From Dasyornis broadbenti (taxonomy: Eukaryota > Chordata > Aves > Passeriformes > Dasyornithidae): DNA of 64,000 bases. The first letter of the stretch is position 1. Every line of letters starts with the position of its first letter. Made by a program: the position numbers and the translations under genes. The notes under the pieces are model-generated. The model worked only from the letters and a program-made list of their open reading frames with translations. It searched no databases and was not told the DNA's origin. Below, in pieces: positions 37,181 to 50,534 of the stretch. The stretch lies in assembly GCA_013397935.1 (NCBI GenBank), contig VZRN01005376.1, forward strand, positions 204,070 through 268,069, written 5' to 3'.

Positions 37181-39741
37181 GTTTGAATTGCAACTAATGT
37201 TCACTCCCTTTGGATGGACAAGGTTCCCAAATGCTCACTACCAGCTCAGAGAAGTCTGTGCAATGGCCACAGGGAGAGTTAGACAACCACCTAAACCCTA
37301 ACTTGTCTTAGAAGATGAATTAGTCTGTAAGACATGGTTTGTGAAAACAGTCTGCTTAGACAAGAGGAGGATTTTTTGCTTTCATCAAGAATTGCCCTCA
37401 CTGTTTCACCACACTCAGGTCATACAGCCCTGGTAGGCCATGCTGCCCTCTAAAGACAGTGGACACAGTAAGTGTCACGCTCAGAAGAAGACATAACAGA
37501 TGTAGTTATTTACCATAAGAAGATAAAATTCCTTGCTCTCTGTGTTCACTCTGGACAGTACTCATTGACAGCATGACACCAAAATACCATACAGTTGTTT
37601 CTCTCAGAGTTCCCCAGCTTTGCTCTCACTAGCTGTGTCCTGCTGCATTACTGACACTTACGCTTCTTGGCTTCTTCTGAGTGCCTCTACCCTTCCTGCT
37701 TTCCGTTTTTCTTCCAACCATTGCCGAATCACCATTAAACTGAATTTCCTCATTAGCTTCTGTTAGCAAGCTTCTCCCAGACTTCTAACCACAGAAGGGT
37801 AAAAGGCAAAAGATCAATCCTTGTTCATTCTGGGATGGATATTTCACAATACAAACGTTTGCAGGTAATGAGGGGCACTGCATGAGCAGCCAGCCTCCAG
37901 AGGTTGCAGGATGGTTAGCTGGGAGGGTTCTGCTCTCTCATGATGTACAGCAGAGAAGAAAGATGCCAGCCCCAAACCCAATGGTCTGTATCCTTTCTGC
38001 CAGGGAAGTTCAGGCAAAACCGGTAAGTTGCTCTTGCTTTGCAAGAACCATGGCCTACACGCCACAGGAGGAGCGCAACAGAAGAGGAGGAGTTGTTCAG
38101 AGTCCACCAGTCTTTTTTCCTGGTGCCACTGTCCACGTGTAGTCCCATTATGCTTGATTATCTCCTGCTGGAGTTCATTCCAGCCTCCCCCCTGGCTGGC
38201 CAGGGTGTGCAGCAGTTCAGTCAGTCTCTGTTGTGTTCTGCCAGGAGCTTCCTGCTTAGCCGTAATAAACTCTACTGAGCAGTGCTTCCCTGGCTGCCTT
38301 CATCTTTAAACATGACCTTTTTTCAGGTACTACATTCAACACAAATTGTTAATAATTGAGCTGAGAAGCAAATTTTAGACCCAATTTTCCATACTACATT
38401 TAGATTTCTATTCTGGTCTCTGCCTCACCACTTTCCTTGGCTATTATTGTAAGTACATTATTACCACAGGGCAGGAATATATTTGTGCCTTTAAGGAGAA
38501 GTGAAGCAAGATAAGCCATAAGTACTCATCTCATTCTTGCCATTTTTTAGTAACAATTTGTCCTGTAAATAAAATTTTCAATACTCGTGTTTGTTTCTTT
38601 TTTTTTGCTATATATTTTTGGAGCAAGTCTTACCTTTCTTATGTCCTTTTAAGTGGTGACTCACTCTGATTTCCTGATTTACATTGTTTTAACTTACACT
38701 GCTTCCGCCACACAAATTTACACGAAAGGACTCCCTACTTGAGCCATTTATTAACAAATTATGTGCCTAGAATACACCTTCAATTAACTTGAACAGCCTT
38801 TCCCCCATTTTTTTTTTCTGTATTTCTTGGGCTAAAGCTCTTAAAGAGCATACCAGTTAAATACAATGCTGAATTTTTAGGCCACATAACCACTAAGCAG
38901 ATACTTTGGGGTGCAAACAACATCTGTGGGTTTGAGAAACCGACTAATGAAAATGAATGAGCCCCGCAAGCAAATGAACTCAGGATCCAAGTCTGGCCTT
39001 CTTCCTTTCTTTATTCTGTTTGATATCCCAGACAGCTTCTGCCATGCACTACTGTCTGTAAGAGTAAAGCTGGGCCCAGCCCAACAAATTCAGAAGCTGC
39101 CTGAAAACCTTTTCACAGCTTTCCATCTTCTGGTTACAAGCTCAATGTTAAAATTATCTCTGTTCTAAAAATGTTAGAGGCACTCTTTTATCTTTTTTTC
39201 AAATAGATAACTTGCATTTTTTGGCTGTTGTCTATTCAAAATCTTGTCAGACCCAGATTTCCTGTAAGATCATAATGTTTTCCGATGCCTAATTTCCAAT
39301 AGTTATCTTGTTATATTGACCTGCATTATTTCCCTCATTAATTTCTGCTATTCTTAAAAACAGCTATAGCTTTCAATTTGTGTGGATTTCTATAAAAATC
39401 TTCACTTTTGATTAATAACCTGCAGCTTATTTAAATTTTTATGGCCTCTTGGGCATTGTTAGAATGAAAAAAAAAACAAACGTATGAGAAGTGCAATGGC
39501 AGCAGGAAAAGAACTATAAAAAATAAAAAATGTAACCCTGGGGTGTATTTACACAATATACCACCTCGCATTTTCATTTTTCATTCTGAAAAGAGAAGAC
39601 AAAAGAATTTTAAAAATTATTTTTACAGTAAACATTTTCAGTACTGTAAGAGAATAGTAACAGGTCACTCTGCTCAGCAGCTGGGCTATAAAATAATTGC
39701 TTGCAAGCATCTTGTATTTGAACATTCCCCTAAAATGGAAG
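37181..39741. other. Noncoding stretch; locally GC-richer at 37.86-38.30 kb
   Basis: The section 37860-38300 is less AT-rich and carries several overlapping frames on both strands (37882-38142 plus, 38107-37844 minus, and others), none recognised. It contains a strong donor-like CG|GTAAGT at 38020-38026 and an AATAAA near 38264. These alone do not define an exon. The rest is AT-rich. Confidence 0.5.
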
Positions 39742-40447
39742 ATCACAGAATCGTAGAATATTCTGAGTTGGAAGGGAGTACTCTGAAGTTGTAACCCACC
39801 AGGATCATGGAGTCTAATTCCTGGCCCTGTGCAGGACTCCCCACCTGGCAATGCTGTGCCTGATGCCCCCCAGGACACTGTCAGCCCTCCTGGATGCCAG
39901 GGCACTGCTGGCTCATGTTCAACTTTCCATGGACCAGGACCCCCAGGTCCCTTTCCACAGCGCTGGTCTCCATTCTCTCATTCTCCAGTCTACAAGCACA
40001 ACCAGGTATGCCCCTGTTTGATGCAGGTGCAGATTCTGGTTCTTGCCCTTGCTCAGCTTCATATGGCTGGTGATTTCCTGTCTCTCTAATTTGTTGCTGT
40101 CTCTCTACAGAGCCTCCCTGCCTTCGAGGGAGTCAACAGCTCCTCCAATTTAGCAGCATCAGCAAACTTACTATTCCTTTGAGTCTTGTCTCAGCTCGGT
40201 GTCTAGCTCATTGAATGTAAATTAAAATGTTGAAGAACCCAGGGCTGAGGATAGAGCCCTGCAGAACACCACTGGTGACAGAGAGGTGGCCAGCCTGATG
40301 TCACCCGGGTTACTGTAACTCTTTGTGCCCAGCCCCCGAGCCAGTTGAATGACGTGTTTATCTAGCTGAATGCTGGACATTTTGTCCAGAAGAAACGGTC
40401 AGAAACAGTATGGGAAGCTTTGCTGAGGTCCCAAAAGATTATGTACA
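39742..40447 (-). mobile_element. CR1 LINE, 5'-truncated, minus strand
   Basis: It starts with the inverted CR1 3' end (atcacagaatcgtagaat) followed by ctgagttggaaggga. Further right it carries the inverted polymerase tail: a ggacccccaggtccctttcc block at 39946, the gcccttgctcagcttcat block (40045), the tcagcaaacttact block (40157), and ggctgaggatagagccctgcagaacaccac (40235-40270) in place of the usual 'actggacccagtatt...ctagtgac' region. It ends near the ctttgctgaggtccc block (40418-40432). Stops break every frame. The join near 39900 from 3' UTR into polymerase may include a small internal deletion. Confidence 0.88.
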
Positions 40448-43400
40448 TGCAGGATATTTGAGACCTCAATGTCTTTGGGTAAATTTGTACTTAGATGTCT
40501 TTCTAAGAATCTACTACTGCAAGTATAAATTATATCAAAAGAAAATACCCATGGATAGTTGCCCTTGCCAGCTGCGGGGCAAGCTGGGTTCCTTCTTAGA
40601 GCATTTCCTCTGTGCTGCCAGGAATCCCATAGGCAGCCTTTGAAAGAGAGTATTTTGCTGTATCTCTTTTTTTGCCTTAGTTGAAAAGTTATTTTGTATT
40701 CTTTGATGGTTAGTCAGATTTTTTTTTTGTTTGGTTTTGTTTTTTTAGCATAATTGTGGGGGGTTCTTTTTTTGTTTGTTTGGCATTTTTGTTCTAAGTA
40801 AAGAGATTCTTACAACTGAATTTTTATGTGTCAGAAATCTAATGAGCACTGCTGACTTTAGGGGAGCTATTTTTTCTTACAAAACCAGATGGTGTAATGC
40901 TTTCTAATATATCATAGGTGTTTTCACTAATAAATTGAAGATGGAAACACGATCCTGGAAGAGATGGGAAATGATTCTTTAGTCTGTACTTTGAGTTGAC
41001 CAAGTATCTCTGTAGTTTTTCTGATCTGTGTATGTAAAACTTCTTTCTAAAATTCCTTTGGATAAGGAGAATTTACAGCCTGTGTAGATTTCACGTCCCA
41101 TGGCTCCCAGCATGTCCCTTCATGACTGGAAAGTATTCTGTATCTTCTTTGCCTCTTATTATTTTCTCTATTCTCCAGAGTGCTCAAAGCACAGAAAATG
41201 ATTAAGCACTCTCCTAATTAAGACATTTTTTTTATTTACTGCGGAAAATTGAGATGCTTAAATATTCTCAGTTGTAGAACCCAGCTCTTTTTCTGTAACA
41301 TGAGTGCTCAATTTAAATGCGGCTAGCAATCCTTATTTGAGTGCTTTCTCCTCTTTTGCTCACATACAGGACAGGAAAATGGATCCAGTGAAGGTTTTAC
41401 TGTAATATACAACCACATACCTTTTGCCATCGAAATCCCTCTTGTGCAGTGATCTGGTTTTTTTCCCTAGAGTGAGTCAGACTGGTGTAATGAATGAGAC
41501 TCACTGGTAATGCACCTACTCTATTCATCGGAGGAGATAGAGACTTTAGTGAATGGCTGCTGGGAAGAGAAACACAACCTTGGACCTAATGCTGTGAGAG
41601 AACCCTGCAGTGACAACTGAATTGTTTCCTGACCTTTTCCATATAGTCACATTTTCCACAGGACTTTTACCCTCCTTTCTGGATTCCTGGGACTGGTGAA
41701 GTGGAGGTGCTGACCACCCCCATGGTCTAATGGAAGAAGAGAGAGATGGAAACCTTCCACTCAAAGTCTCTCTCTGCCCTGATAACTGGTGTGATTTTAA
41801 ACACACCAGGTTTTCCATCTTTATTTTTGTTTTAATTCCCATTTGGAGTTAAAGCAGATTTATAAAATTTCCTGCAGTCAAAAGTACACTAGGACCCTCT
41901 CTGCAGATCCACTGGAAATGTTCTTTAGGCACAGTCTCTTTTCTAGGTATCAGGTTTTATATCCTCAATATTTGCTTGCTTTTAAGTATTTTGTATATAT
42001 GTTTGTACATAAAGTTTTAATCAGTTTCTGTCCCTTTACAGTCTAAAATTTTATCAGAAGAGATTTTAGACAAATAATAAATAATTCTTGCGGATAACTA
42101 TGTGATCCTGTATGTATATGATTTCTAACAGTTGACTTGAGAAATGCTTACTGATTGACCTGAAGGTATTTCAGGTAGGCAGCTTCTGCACTTTTTTGAG
42201 CCCTGTAGTTAAGGGCTAGACCACAGTGTTCTGAGCCTTTGCATAAGAGCTTAGCTCCCTTCAACAGGATAGCTAAACATCATAAATAGATTTTTTCACC
42301 AGTTCTGAAATAAAGTGTCTGTTGATGAAATATGAATTTCTATTGAAAATTCCCCTGTCATATAAAATCACATTTCTTTTGGTGTCAGGGAGTGCAGTGA
42401 GCATTTTACTTTGTTTTTTCACCAAAAATCCGAAATCCTGAAAAAATTGTCTCATGCAAATTTTTTATGGAGGAATAATTCTAGCCTGTTCTCTTCAAAA
42501 CATGTGCAGAAGGAAAGATATATTTTAAGCATGTCAGACTTGCTTCCAAATGATTGAAAGAACCTTGCTGCTCAAGTTTATATCGGGCAGCTTATGCCTG
42601 TCTGTATTTTGATAGCTTTTCATTTTTCAGAAGCAATTGGACAAAATGACTACTATGCTACAGTTTCAGATTTCCTTTATGCCTAAATGTTGCAGCTTCA
42701 GGTTTGCTCTAATGGAGCCTCCTGCCTTTTTCACAAAACCATATTCCTTGGGAGAGGAAATATAATACACTCTCTTGAAGAAAATAAACCCTGCCATCAG
42801 TCTAGGGAATATGCTCCCACCTGCCATTTCATCTTGGGGCGAAAAAAACCCAGGAAAGAAAACTTTACCATAAATGGCCCAATTTATCTGCCTATGTATC
42901 TGTCAAAAAGGCACTAACATCAAAGTTTCGCGAGGAATCATCACCAACATTTTGGGCACTGGGTAAATCAATTCAAAGAAATCTGTATTCCCAGTCTGTG
43001 CTCTCTACCTCTGAAGGTCACTCAGGAAAGAGGACAGACTTTGTGCCTGGGGCAACTGATTCCTGGGTCACACAGTCTTAACCCACAATGCCAGTATCTA
43101 TCTGAAAATGCGCGTGTTGATTACATTTTATTTACTGAGAATGACACTTGGAAGTCACAATATTCATTCTTTAAAATACTGACATTTTCCTCCCTTTTTA
43201 AAAGAAAATGAACCTTTTGTTGTGATATTATTCATTGAATATAAAACAATTTTTAAAAGTCAAAAGCTATATACATAATTTTTGTAGTTTACTGTAATTT
43301 TTGCTTATTTTTTCACAGGGTGTTGCATTCTGCCGTGTCACATTTTCATTGTCTGTGACAATTTCTTTATCTTTTCAGTCTGAATCAGAAAGTACTGACT

Positions 43401-46400
43401 AACAGAACTGAAAGGCTCACAAAAGGGGATAATTGAATGTATAAAAATCAAACCTGTTCCAAGAGCCAATGTAAGCACACATAGCTCCTTTCAGAACCAC
43501 TGTGACTATGAAAAATATCACACCAAAGCACTGGTGGATGATAATTCAAATTCAGAACAGTGCATCACTGGAAGTTTTTTACAGCTCCCTGAGGCTCAGA
43601 TAGAACATGAATGGGTGGGCTAACATTTTTGAAAGTTTGTAAAATACTCAGAAAAATACCAGCCTCAAGATCCCAGCTGGGATTTGAACACAAAAATAGT
43701 TGGGCAAGGTCATAAGAGCTTGTGCTTTTTGTAAAATGATCATTTTATACCCAACAGAGAAGAAAACACACTTGAACTTAAAGCTGTGTATTTATCTGTG
43801 GCTCATTATTCATGCAGCAAGCTCTGCTCACTAAAAGAATAGGGAGACTGTGGGACAGACAGATCATCAAAACATAATTTGTGTTTTCTTTCAAAATTCC
43901 TGAAGTCTCTATTTTCTGCATGTATCTCAGCAACCCACCTTGCTAATTTTAAACTATATTACTTCATTTCCTTGCAAGCTAATAGCAAATTTATACCCTG
44001 GATATTGCTGTCAATTCTCCATCCTCCACTATGTCCGCTGTTCTGTCTTCTTTCTATTCCTCTTATATCTTTTCCACCTACTCCTTTTCCACCTCCTCAT
44101 GTCTCAATTTCACCATCAGCAAATACTGCCTTTGGGCAATTGTTCAAGATTTTAATGTTCATAAGCTTCTTTAGTTTGTTATTGTTAGAGTGTGAACTGA
44201 ATGACAAGACTTTCTCTAGAACAGGGAACATTAGGTGCACATTTACTTTAATTTCTAAAACCACATGATTTTAAAATCACTTATTTTGTAATCTTCAGCT
44301 TTGATGAGTTCTGTATGTGAGCCACAGAATTTCTCCAAACATCAGAAAGCAGCAACTATTTATTTCCAAAAATTTATTATTTCCAAATAATTAATGTTTA
44401 TTTATTTTGTTTCCTTTTTCCATTTCATCTCCTTGTGACTCTCTGTTTTAATTCAAATTGTCCATAGGTTTAAATTCTCTGAGCTCAGAAAAGTCCAGAA
44501 CTCCAAGAAGTTTTAGGAGAACTACAGTAGCGGTGATTTCCAGAACCACTAAGACAGATTGCAGCACGTGCAGGGGAAAAAGAAAAAGAGAATACATTTG
44601 TTTAAAATTACTGGACTGATAATGGAATGAATTAATTTGGTTCTTATTCTGGTTAGAAGAATATAATAATCACTATCAAAGAGACAAGTGAAGCTTGTAC
44701 AAAATGAGCCTTTTCCTTTCCTTTGAGTAGACATGTGAAGACAAATACCTTAAGTAAATTTGAGTAACGGCAATGTTTCTCCTTCTGTATGGTTTCCTTT
44801 GCACCCAGAGGATAAAATTCAGAATTAAGAAGTTTGCCTCAATTTTGTTTGCAGACAATCAAATGTGTTTTCTGGTAAAATGCACTATGCCATAGCTATT
44901 TTGACTCTATCAGCCATCCTGGATTTCAGCCTTTCTGCTGACCTGCTTTAGGGCAAGTATTAATTAAACTAACCAGGACCTGTGCCCAAAATGATAAAAG
45001 AAAGCCAGTGTTTGTGAATCAGAAGGAAATAGAGCAATGTGTTTGCCACTATGTTTTTATTGTAAATGCAGCAGGTAGGGTTTATATCTGAATGTAAAGG
45101 CTCTCCTTTCATTTAATTTAAACTGGAACAGACACCTATCGTGTAGTGCCATCCTTTCATCATAGGAATCCAATATTAGGAACCTAGAAAGGAGCAGTGA
45201 GAAACAGGGTAGCATTGTTAATCCGTCAGTTAGGTGCATGGCACATCAACATCTTAAATGATGCACACAGTCCTCTACCCCCACCTCAATAAATGTATGG
45301 TAGGCCTCAGAGATGTTTAAATGAGGGACAAGGATGGTAAGAGGTATGGGATGGCACTCATGGAGAGTTAATCAAAAAGGACTTGGCCAGTCAGAAAAAG
45401 AGAGGAGAAGAAATGTTATGCACATTTATGAAACCTGTATCACAGAGGGGTGAGATGAGGAGGGAGACAGTTTACGGCCTCTCTCAGTATGAAAATAAGA
45501 GAATCACATATAATTAGCAGGTGATGCACTCAAAACCAACAGATGGATGTGGCCTGTGGCACAGCTCATAGGTAAGTTTGGGACTCTCTGCTGCATATGA
45601 CTGACATAAACTATGTACAGCTTCAAAAAGGGAGCAGAGAAATTAGTGGGGGGAAAAAGAGGCGTTTGAGTCTCTCCTACATAAATAATGCCCTATGGCT
45701 CAACCAAGAACCACGGAAGACCTGGAGACACTTCTGGGGAAATTTTGTTTCATATTTTCATGCCTTCTTTATACTTACCTCAGTATCAGCAGTGGCCAAT
45801 GGTCTTCTGCAGTATCAGGGGACAGCCCTGCTAATCTCCTATGGCTTTTTACATTTTCCCAGGTTTTTTTACACAGATGATTTTACACAGATTTTCCCAG
45901 GTCTGGCGTTTGTAGGTTGTTGTTTCCTTGGCGATCAGTGTTCTTGCTGATAATTAAGCCCATAGTTTTCAGTCAGTTCCTTCTTCTGGCTGGAATTAAC
46001 TAACTTTATGGCAGTGTTTGACGTTGCCAGACGAAGTTGTTTGACTTAAAATTTGTTTCCATGAAAGCACACTGAAGACACTAAGCCAACATACCAGTGT
46101 GCATCAAACTTGAGTTATGAATGAGAGATGTAGAATGTAAAAATATTAAAATGGTATAAAAATATTTTTCAAAATAGGGCTATAATAAGAAGTGTTTTGC
46201 ATTGTTTTGGGTTTTTTTATATATAAGTGTTTAGAGAGAATCACTTCAGAGATTTTTTTTTAACTCACAATTGTTATAGAGAAAATTAAAAACAAATGTG
46301 GAAATAATATTTTGAGCAAATTGAAATGGTTTTGATTGATAACAACAGTATTTTATTTAATATATTTTTCAGTTATAGAACTGCAACATCAGTTTTTTCC

Positions 46401-47845
46401 ACTGTCCTCTGTAAGATCTGAATCAGAACAGACATCTTTAGAAATTAATTTCCTTTTTCTATCATACTAACTGAAACAATTACTATAGAAAAAAGATTTT
46501 TATTCCTTAACTGCCATTGCCTTCTATTACAGATTACTGTCAACAAGCTCCGTTGTGTTTTCTTACTTTCTGTGTCATTCCTTTAGCAATATTTATTAAT
46601 TCAGAGTGATTTAATAATCCCACAAATATCAACATTCCTCTCTATTTTCACCAAAATATTTAAAGTATATAGTTAGAGCAATAACTAACCTGCTCTCCTG
46701 AGCATATGCAATTTGTTCACATGTTAGCCAGGACATGATGATAGGTGCAATCAGATATATCTGTATTTCAAATCAGGGACCTATATTTGGCATCACATTA
46801 TGTTTGCCGTACAGTAAGTCAGTTGACCTCAATGACTGTAAATAAGGTGACATTAAGAACAAGACATTATCAGAGAACATAAGGTAAGCCTCATGCAACA
46901 TTTTTATCTCAGTTAGTGTTTCTCAAAATCAAGAAAAAATTACTTTTATCAACTTTATTTGCTGTTGTTTTGTTGGTTCGGTTTCTGGGTTTTAATTAAG
47001 TCAGAGAAAAACTTACAGGCTTCTGAAAAATGTTTGGAGTGTGGCTTGGTGTTCTGGGCTTTTTTAGTTGCTGGGTTTTGTTTTTATTTTTTTTTTTTTA
47101 ATGTCTCTTCAGTTTGTTTTTTTTTTAATCCTAAAGACTCCAGTAAAATAAAATTTTTAAATTTCACCCCCTTGATCCCTTCCAACAAAAAATAGAAATA
47201 CTTGCAAAAATAACAGCAAGTGTAAAGAAGAACTTACAGTGTGGGTACCTGGAAAGTAGAATTTACAGCAAAATTTCATTAAAAGGATAACATCTATGTA
47301 GTACAGGCTGGAAATAGTCTGTAATTGCTGCTAGGAACTATGACTTATGAATATTCTCTACTGAGATTTCTGGTTATTTCTGGCTCAGTTTCTGCTTTCA
47401 GTCCCAAATGGGCAGACTCAAAACAAACGTGCCAGTTAGATCCTTAGACAAAATTTCAGCTTTGTCCTTATGCACACCTCTGCACTAACTTCACCAGCAG
47501 AAACACAGACTGTATCGTACCTCTCCTCGCACCTGAAGAAGGGAAGAGAGACATTTGTAAAGGTCCTGCGACTGAGCACCTAGCTGTGGTCCCTTGCTTC
47601 AAAACCTTGCTCCCATGAGAAATGTCTCTCAGCTTCCCAGTCTCTTTATGAATATGAGATTCAGTCTTATATTCTTGTAATTATGGTATGAAAACCATAG
47701 CACGTCTTAACACATATAGTATGAAAACCCTAGCATATCATAATATTTTTCATGGAATCTAAGCTTTTGATCCTTTGTTTTACATGAACTACTGACTACT
47801 TCTTCTTTTATTGCATTTTTGTTTCAGTCACATTAATTTTAATAA
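40448..47845. other. Noncoding stretch, nothing recognised as a gene
   Basis: Long AT-rich stretch. G/T-rich and T-rich low-complexity segments occur at 40713-40790 and 47030-47130. The plus-strand frame 43879-44268 (129 codons) is phenylalanine, leucine and serine rich from T-rich composition. The frames 45597-45950 plus and 41842-41546 minus match no family I know. A donor-like AG|GTAAGT sits at 45571, without a good acceptor upstream. Confidence 0.5.
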
Positions 47846-48024
47846 ATGCAACAGGCTCTCCAGGGAAGTGGTCAGAGCACCAGCCTGCCAAAGTTCAAGA
47901 AGCCTTTGGAAAAGGTACTCAGGCACATGGTGTGGTTCCTGGGGATGGCCTGTGCAGGCTCGGGAGCTGGACTTGATGATCCTTGTGAATTCCTTCCAAC
48001 TCAGGATATTCTATGATTTTATGA
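47846..48024 (+). mobile_element. CR1 LINE 3' tail, plus strand
   Basis: It reads in the sense direction: caggctctccagggaagtgg, gtcagagcaccagcctgcc, gttcaagaagcctttgga, then the end ggacttgatgatccttgtga and ccttccaactcaggat, finishing with attctatgattttatga, the decayed terminal octamer repeat. About 180 bases remain of the polymerase C-terminus and short 3' UTR. It is the only CR1 piece in the window on the plus strand. Confidence 0.92.
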
Positions 48025-48892
48025 ACTCAATCAAACATATGTTAAACACAATTTTTGTAATGGGCAGCTGGCTTATTTAGGGGTTTCAAATGCTTGATAT
48101 TCAAGAAATTATAAACAATGATTTATTGAAAAAAAAAATTTTAAAACCCTCAACATTAAAGTACAAAGCATTTAAATTAACATGGTCATCCATTTTTCTA
48201 TTTATCATACAATCATAATAATAAAGAAAATATTTATCATACTTTGCTAAATTGGAAGGGAGTTTCATAAACTTCTATTTGACAGACCACAGATCACTTT
48301 CTTATAAGATGAAAATGAATGAATGAATGAAAATTTTTCCTCTTCATGCACACTTGCATGTATCCACATTTTTGTATGTGTGTACATATGTGCATATAAA
48401 TATGCATGCAGGTTTAAGGACTCCACTGCTGTCTTATGTCCAAGGTGGTCTGAAATGTTAATTGTGAAGAAATTATCCTAACCGAAATGAAACAAAGATA
48501 AAGAAACTTGGAAGAAAAGTCTACTTACCCTACCCATCAAGGCAGCAAAACATTTGGGATTGCTAGCAAGCCTCACTGATGATTCCTGCAGCCAAGGAAA
48601 GGTGCCTGGGTCAGAGTAGTGGGATGCAGGTAGCCTTGATGAGGCTGAGGGGTGAGGGTCAGCATGTTTTCTGTCTGATCATACAGATTTCACTGTCCCA
48701 GTCTATAGCTGTGCATCCATAACAGGCTTATGGAACTTTGATGAGATATTATTTCTGTGGGTCAGTATGAATGCTTAGTGCAACTGTTACCGGTTGTCAT
48801 AGGTGATCTTTAGACGTGTACTTAATAACTTTTTTATTTATGACAGGACTGTGTTTTTTGCTGTATTTCATGATGTACTTTTTTGACTACAG

Positions 48893-48968
48893 ATTTCTTG
48901 CAACGTCTACAGGTGGCTTACTCACAGGTTGTAAATTCTTCATGAGCAGTGGCAGAACCGGCCTTCAG
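48893..48968 (+). other. Exon-like segment A (76 bases), candidate noncoding exon
   Basis: It is preceded by a pyrimidine-rich stretch ending in ttttttgactacag and followed by CAG|GTAAGTGT, a near-perfect splice donor. A reading frame is open through it (RFLATSTGG... to GRTGLQ), but joining it in that frame to segment B meets a stop after five codons. A coding role is therefore unlikely. It could be an exon of a noncoding RNA or a chance pair of splice signals. Confidence 0.3.
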
Positions 48969-49052
48969 GTAAGTGTTCAGCTATGGAAGAAAGAGCAGGA
49001 GGTAAGATCAATCATCCATCAGCAGCAGAGGTCAGCACCTCTGTTTCCCCAG

Positions 49053-49129
49053 TACCAAACACAGCCCTGAGGCTGGGAGCTGATCATGGAGGAAGGATGT
49101 TACTGTACACCATGGCCTCGTGCTCGAAG
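49053..49129 (+). other. Exon-like segment B (77 bases), candidate noncoding exon
   Basis: The acceptor ctctgtttccccag (ending 49052) and the donor AAG|GTGAGTGC (49130) are both strong matches to consensus. The putative intron from segment A is 84 bases (48969-49052, GT...AG), short but possible in birds. A further donor-like AG|GTAAGA lies inside it at about 49002. No following exon could be identified. Confidence 0.3.
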
Positions 49130-49632
49130 GTGAGTGCTCTCTGCTCACCTGCAGAGCTTTTGGTGCCATTTTTGTGGCCTTATGCACCAAAAGCCCTCTC
49201 ACGTCTTGCAGCACGTGGCAGGCTCCTGTTATCAAGGGACACACATCCTTGCAAACCCATATTCCCTCACAGTGCTCTGCTCATCTCCTAAACTTTGACA
49301 GACAAAAGAATCCACTCTACTCTTAATATAGGATGGATATTTACCTGAACAAATGGTATTTGGTAGCTTATTATCATTAAAATAATAGTTACAGACATAT
49401 ATATTTGCTTCCAAATCTGGAAGGTGTTTGCAAAATGTGCTTATTTTTATTTATGGAAAAGAGACAAAAAAAATTTCTTAAAAGATTAGATACAATTCTA
49501 GGGCTTTTTTACTTTTCTTTTTTTTTTTTTTTCCTAGGTTATCTTATCTTCCTGAGTCTCATGGTCATGTGAGTTATTGTTACAATGGGTCATGTCAGCA
49601 ACATCCTTTATTTTAGCTTTTGAAAAAGTCTC

Positions 49633-49646
49633 GTTACCATGACAAC
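49633..49646. promoter_or_regulatory. X-box-like RFX site
   Basis: GTTACCATGACAAC is an imperfect palindrome with the layout of an RFX X-box (GTNRCC, 2-base spacer, RGYAAC), with one departure in the second half. Known: RFX factors act on ciliary and neuronal genes through such sites. Whether this copy is bound is not known. A 14-base near-match is less likely by chance than the 8-mers noted elsewhere. Confidence 0.35.
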
Positions 49647-50073
49647 TGCCATATCACCTCCTTGAAATAACATGCACAATATAGAATTTGATCTTTTGCA
49701 CTGTAGAATATTCAAGCAAAAATGTTCAGTGTTAAACATTTTTTTTTAAATTTCAAAGAGATTTCAGTGATATTTTTAATTATCGATCTGTTTTTCCCAT
49801 TTAAAATTCTTCTATGAAGAAAACAAGTGAGTGCACCAAGATGTGCATTAATTCCTACTGACACCTTCAAACAATAGCAGAACTGACAGTGCACATTGTT
49901 TCCTATAAAGATACTATAAAAGTTGCATCGATGATTTGTTTTAGTCACTGCACTCCGCTTACTTAATTTCTCTCAAGTAGTTAAGACAATAGAGTCATTA
50001 AACTAAGTCAGACAGAAAGGTTTTCCCTCACCTCACATTTACCTAAATTATTTTGTTAAAAAGTATTTAGATT

Positions 50074-50260
50074 TTAAGACCAGAAGCAATCGTTGTGATC
50101 ATTTAAGTCTGGTGTCTTGCACAGCTCAAACTACAGTATCTCATCCAGCAGTCCCTCAGCAAGCCAGGAATATCTTGCTGAACTTTTATGAACACATACT
50201 AAGTAACCACACTTTTGTAGCAAATGCAAGCAAACATCCAGGCTGGGATTGGCTTTTATT
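50074..50260 (-). mobile_element. Ancient CR1-like LINE 3' fragment
   Basis: It opens with ttaagaccagaagcaatcgt, then tgatcatttaagtctggtgt and cttgcacagctc, followed by atctcatccagcagtccctc. This is the inverted 3' end of an ancient CR1 lineage widespread in birds, turtles and crocodiles (consensus form 'agaccagaagg...tgatcatctagtctgac...'). Similarity fades after about 50170 but resumes weakly around gcaaacatccaggct (50230s). No coding sequence remains. Confidence 0.6.
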
Positions 50261-50509
50261 GCTCTCAGGATTAAGGTGAAATATATATCCCATATGTTGT
50301 AAGCTTTGCCTTTTTCTGGACCTTCTCGGGTCTGGCCTTTGGAGTAACTAACTGTGTTGTGATTATGTGTTTGGGCTTCTGAAGGTGTAGGAGACTTAAA
50401 GATCCCAATTTCCTTAAACACTGTTAGGATCACATAATCACATCTTAAACAAAAGGCACATAAACTTTCTGGCTTCTAATGGTCCTGAGGACAGAGGCTG
50501 GCAATGCCT

Positions 50510-50534
50510 CAACAACAACAACAACAGCAGCAGC
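50510..50534 (+). repeat. (CAA)5(CAG)3 trinucleotide run
   Basis: A short compound microsatellite of CAA units passing into CAG units. It is noncoding here. Confidence 0.9.

Larger units (their letters stand above)
48025..50073. other. Noncoding stretch with an exon-like pair and a possible RFX site
   Basis: Mostly AT-rich. It contains an (AATG)4 run at 48314-48330, the exon-like pair at 48893-49129, a T run at 49519-49532 and the X-box-like site at 49633-49646. No known gene is recognised. Confidence 0.5.

Noticed and set aside
37860..38300. GC-richer section with a strong donor-like site (38020) and an AATAAA (about 38264), considered as an LTR or a terminal exon.
   Set aside because: No acceptor, terminal TG/CA pair or family signature could be found, so neither reading is supported.
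43879..44268. Plus-strand frame of 129 codons.
   Set aside because: The F/L/S/P composition comes from T- and C-rich DNA, and a second frame overlaps it (43940-44155). No recognisable domain.
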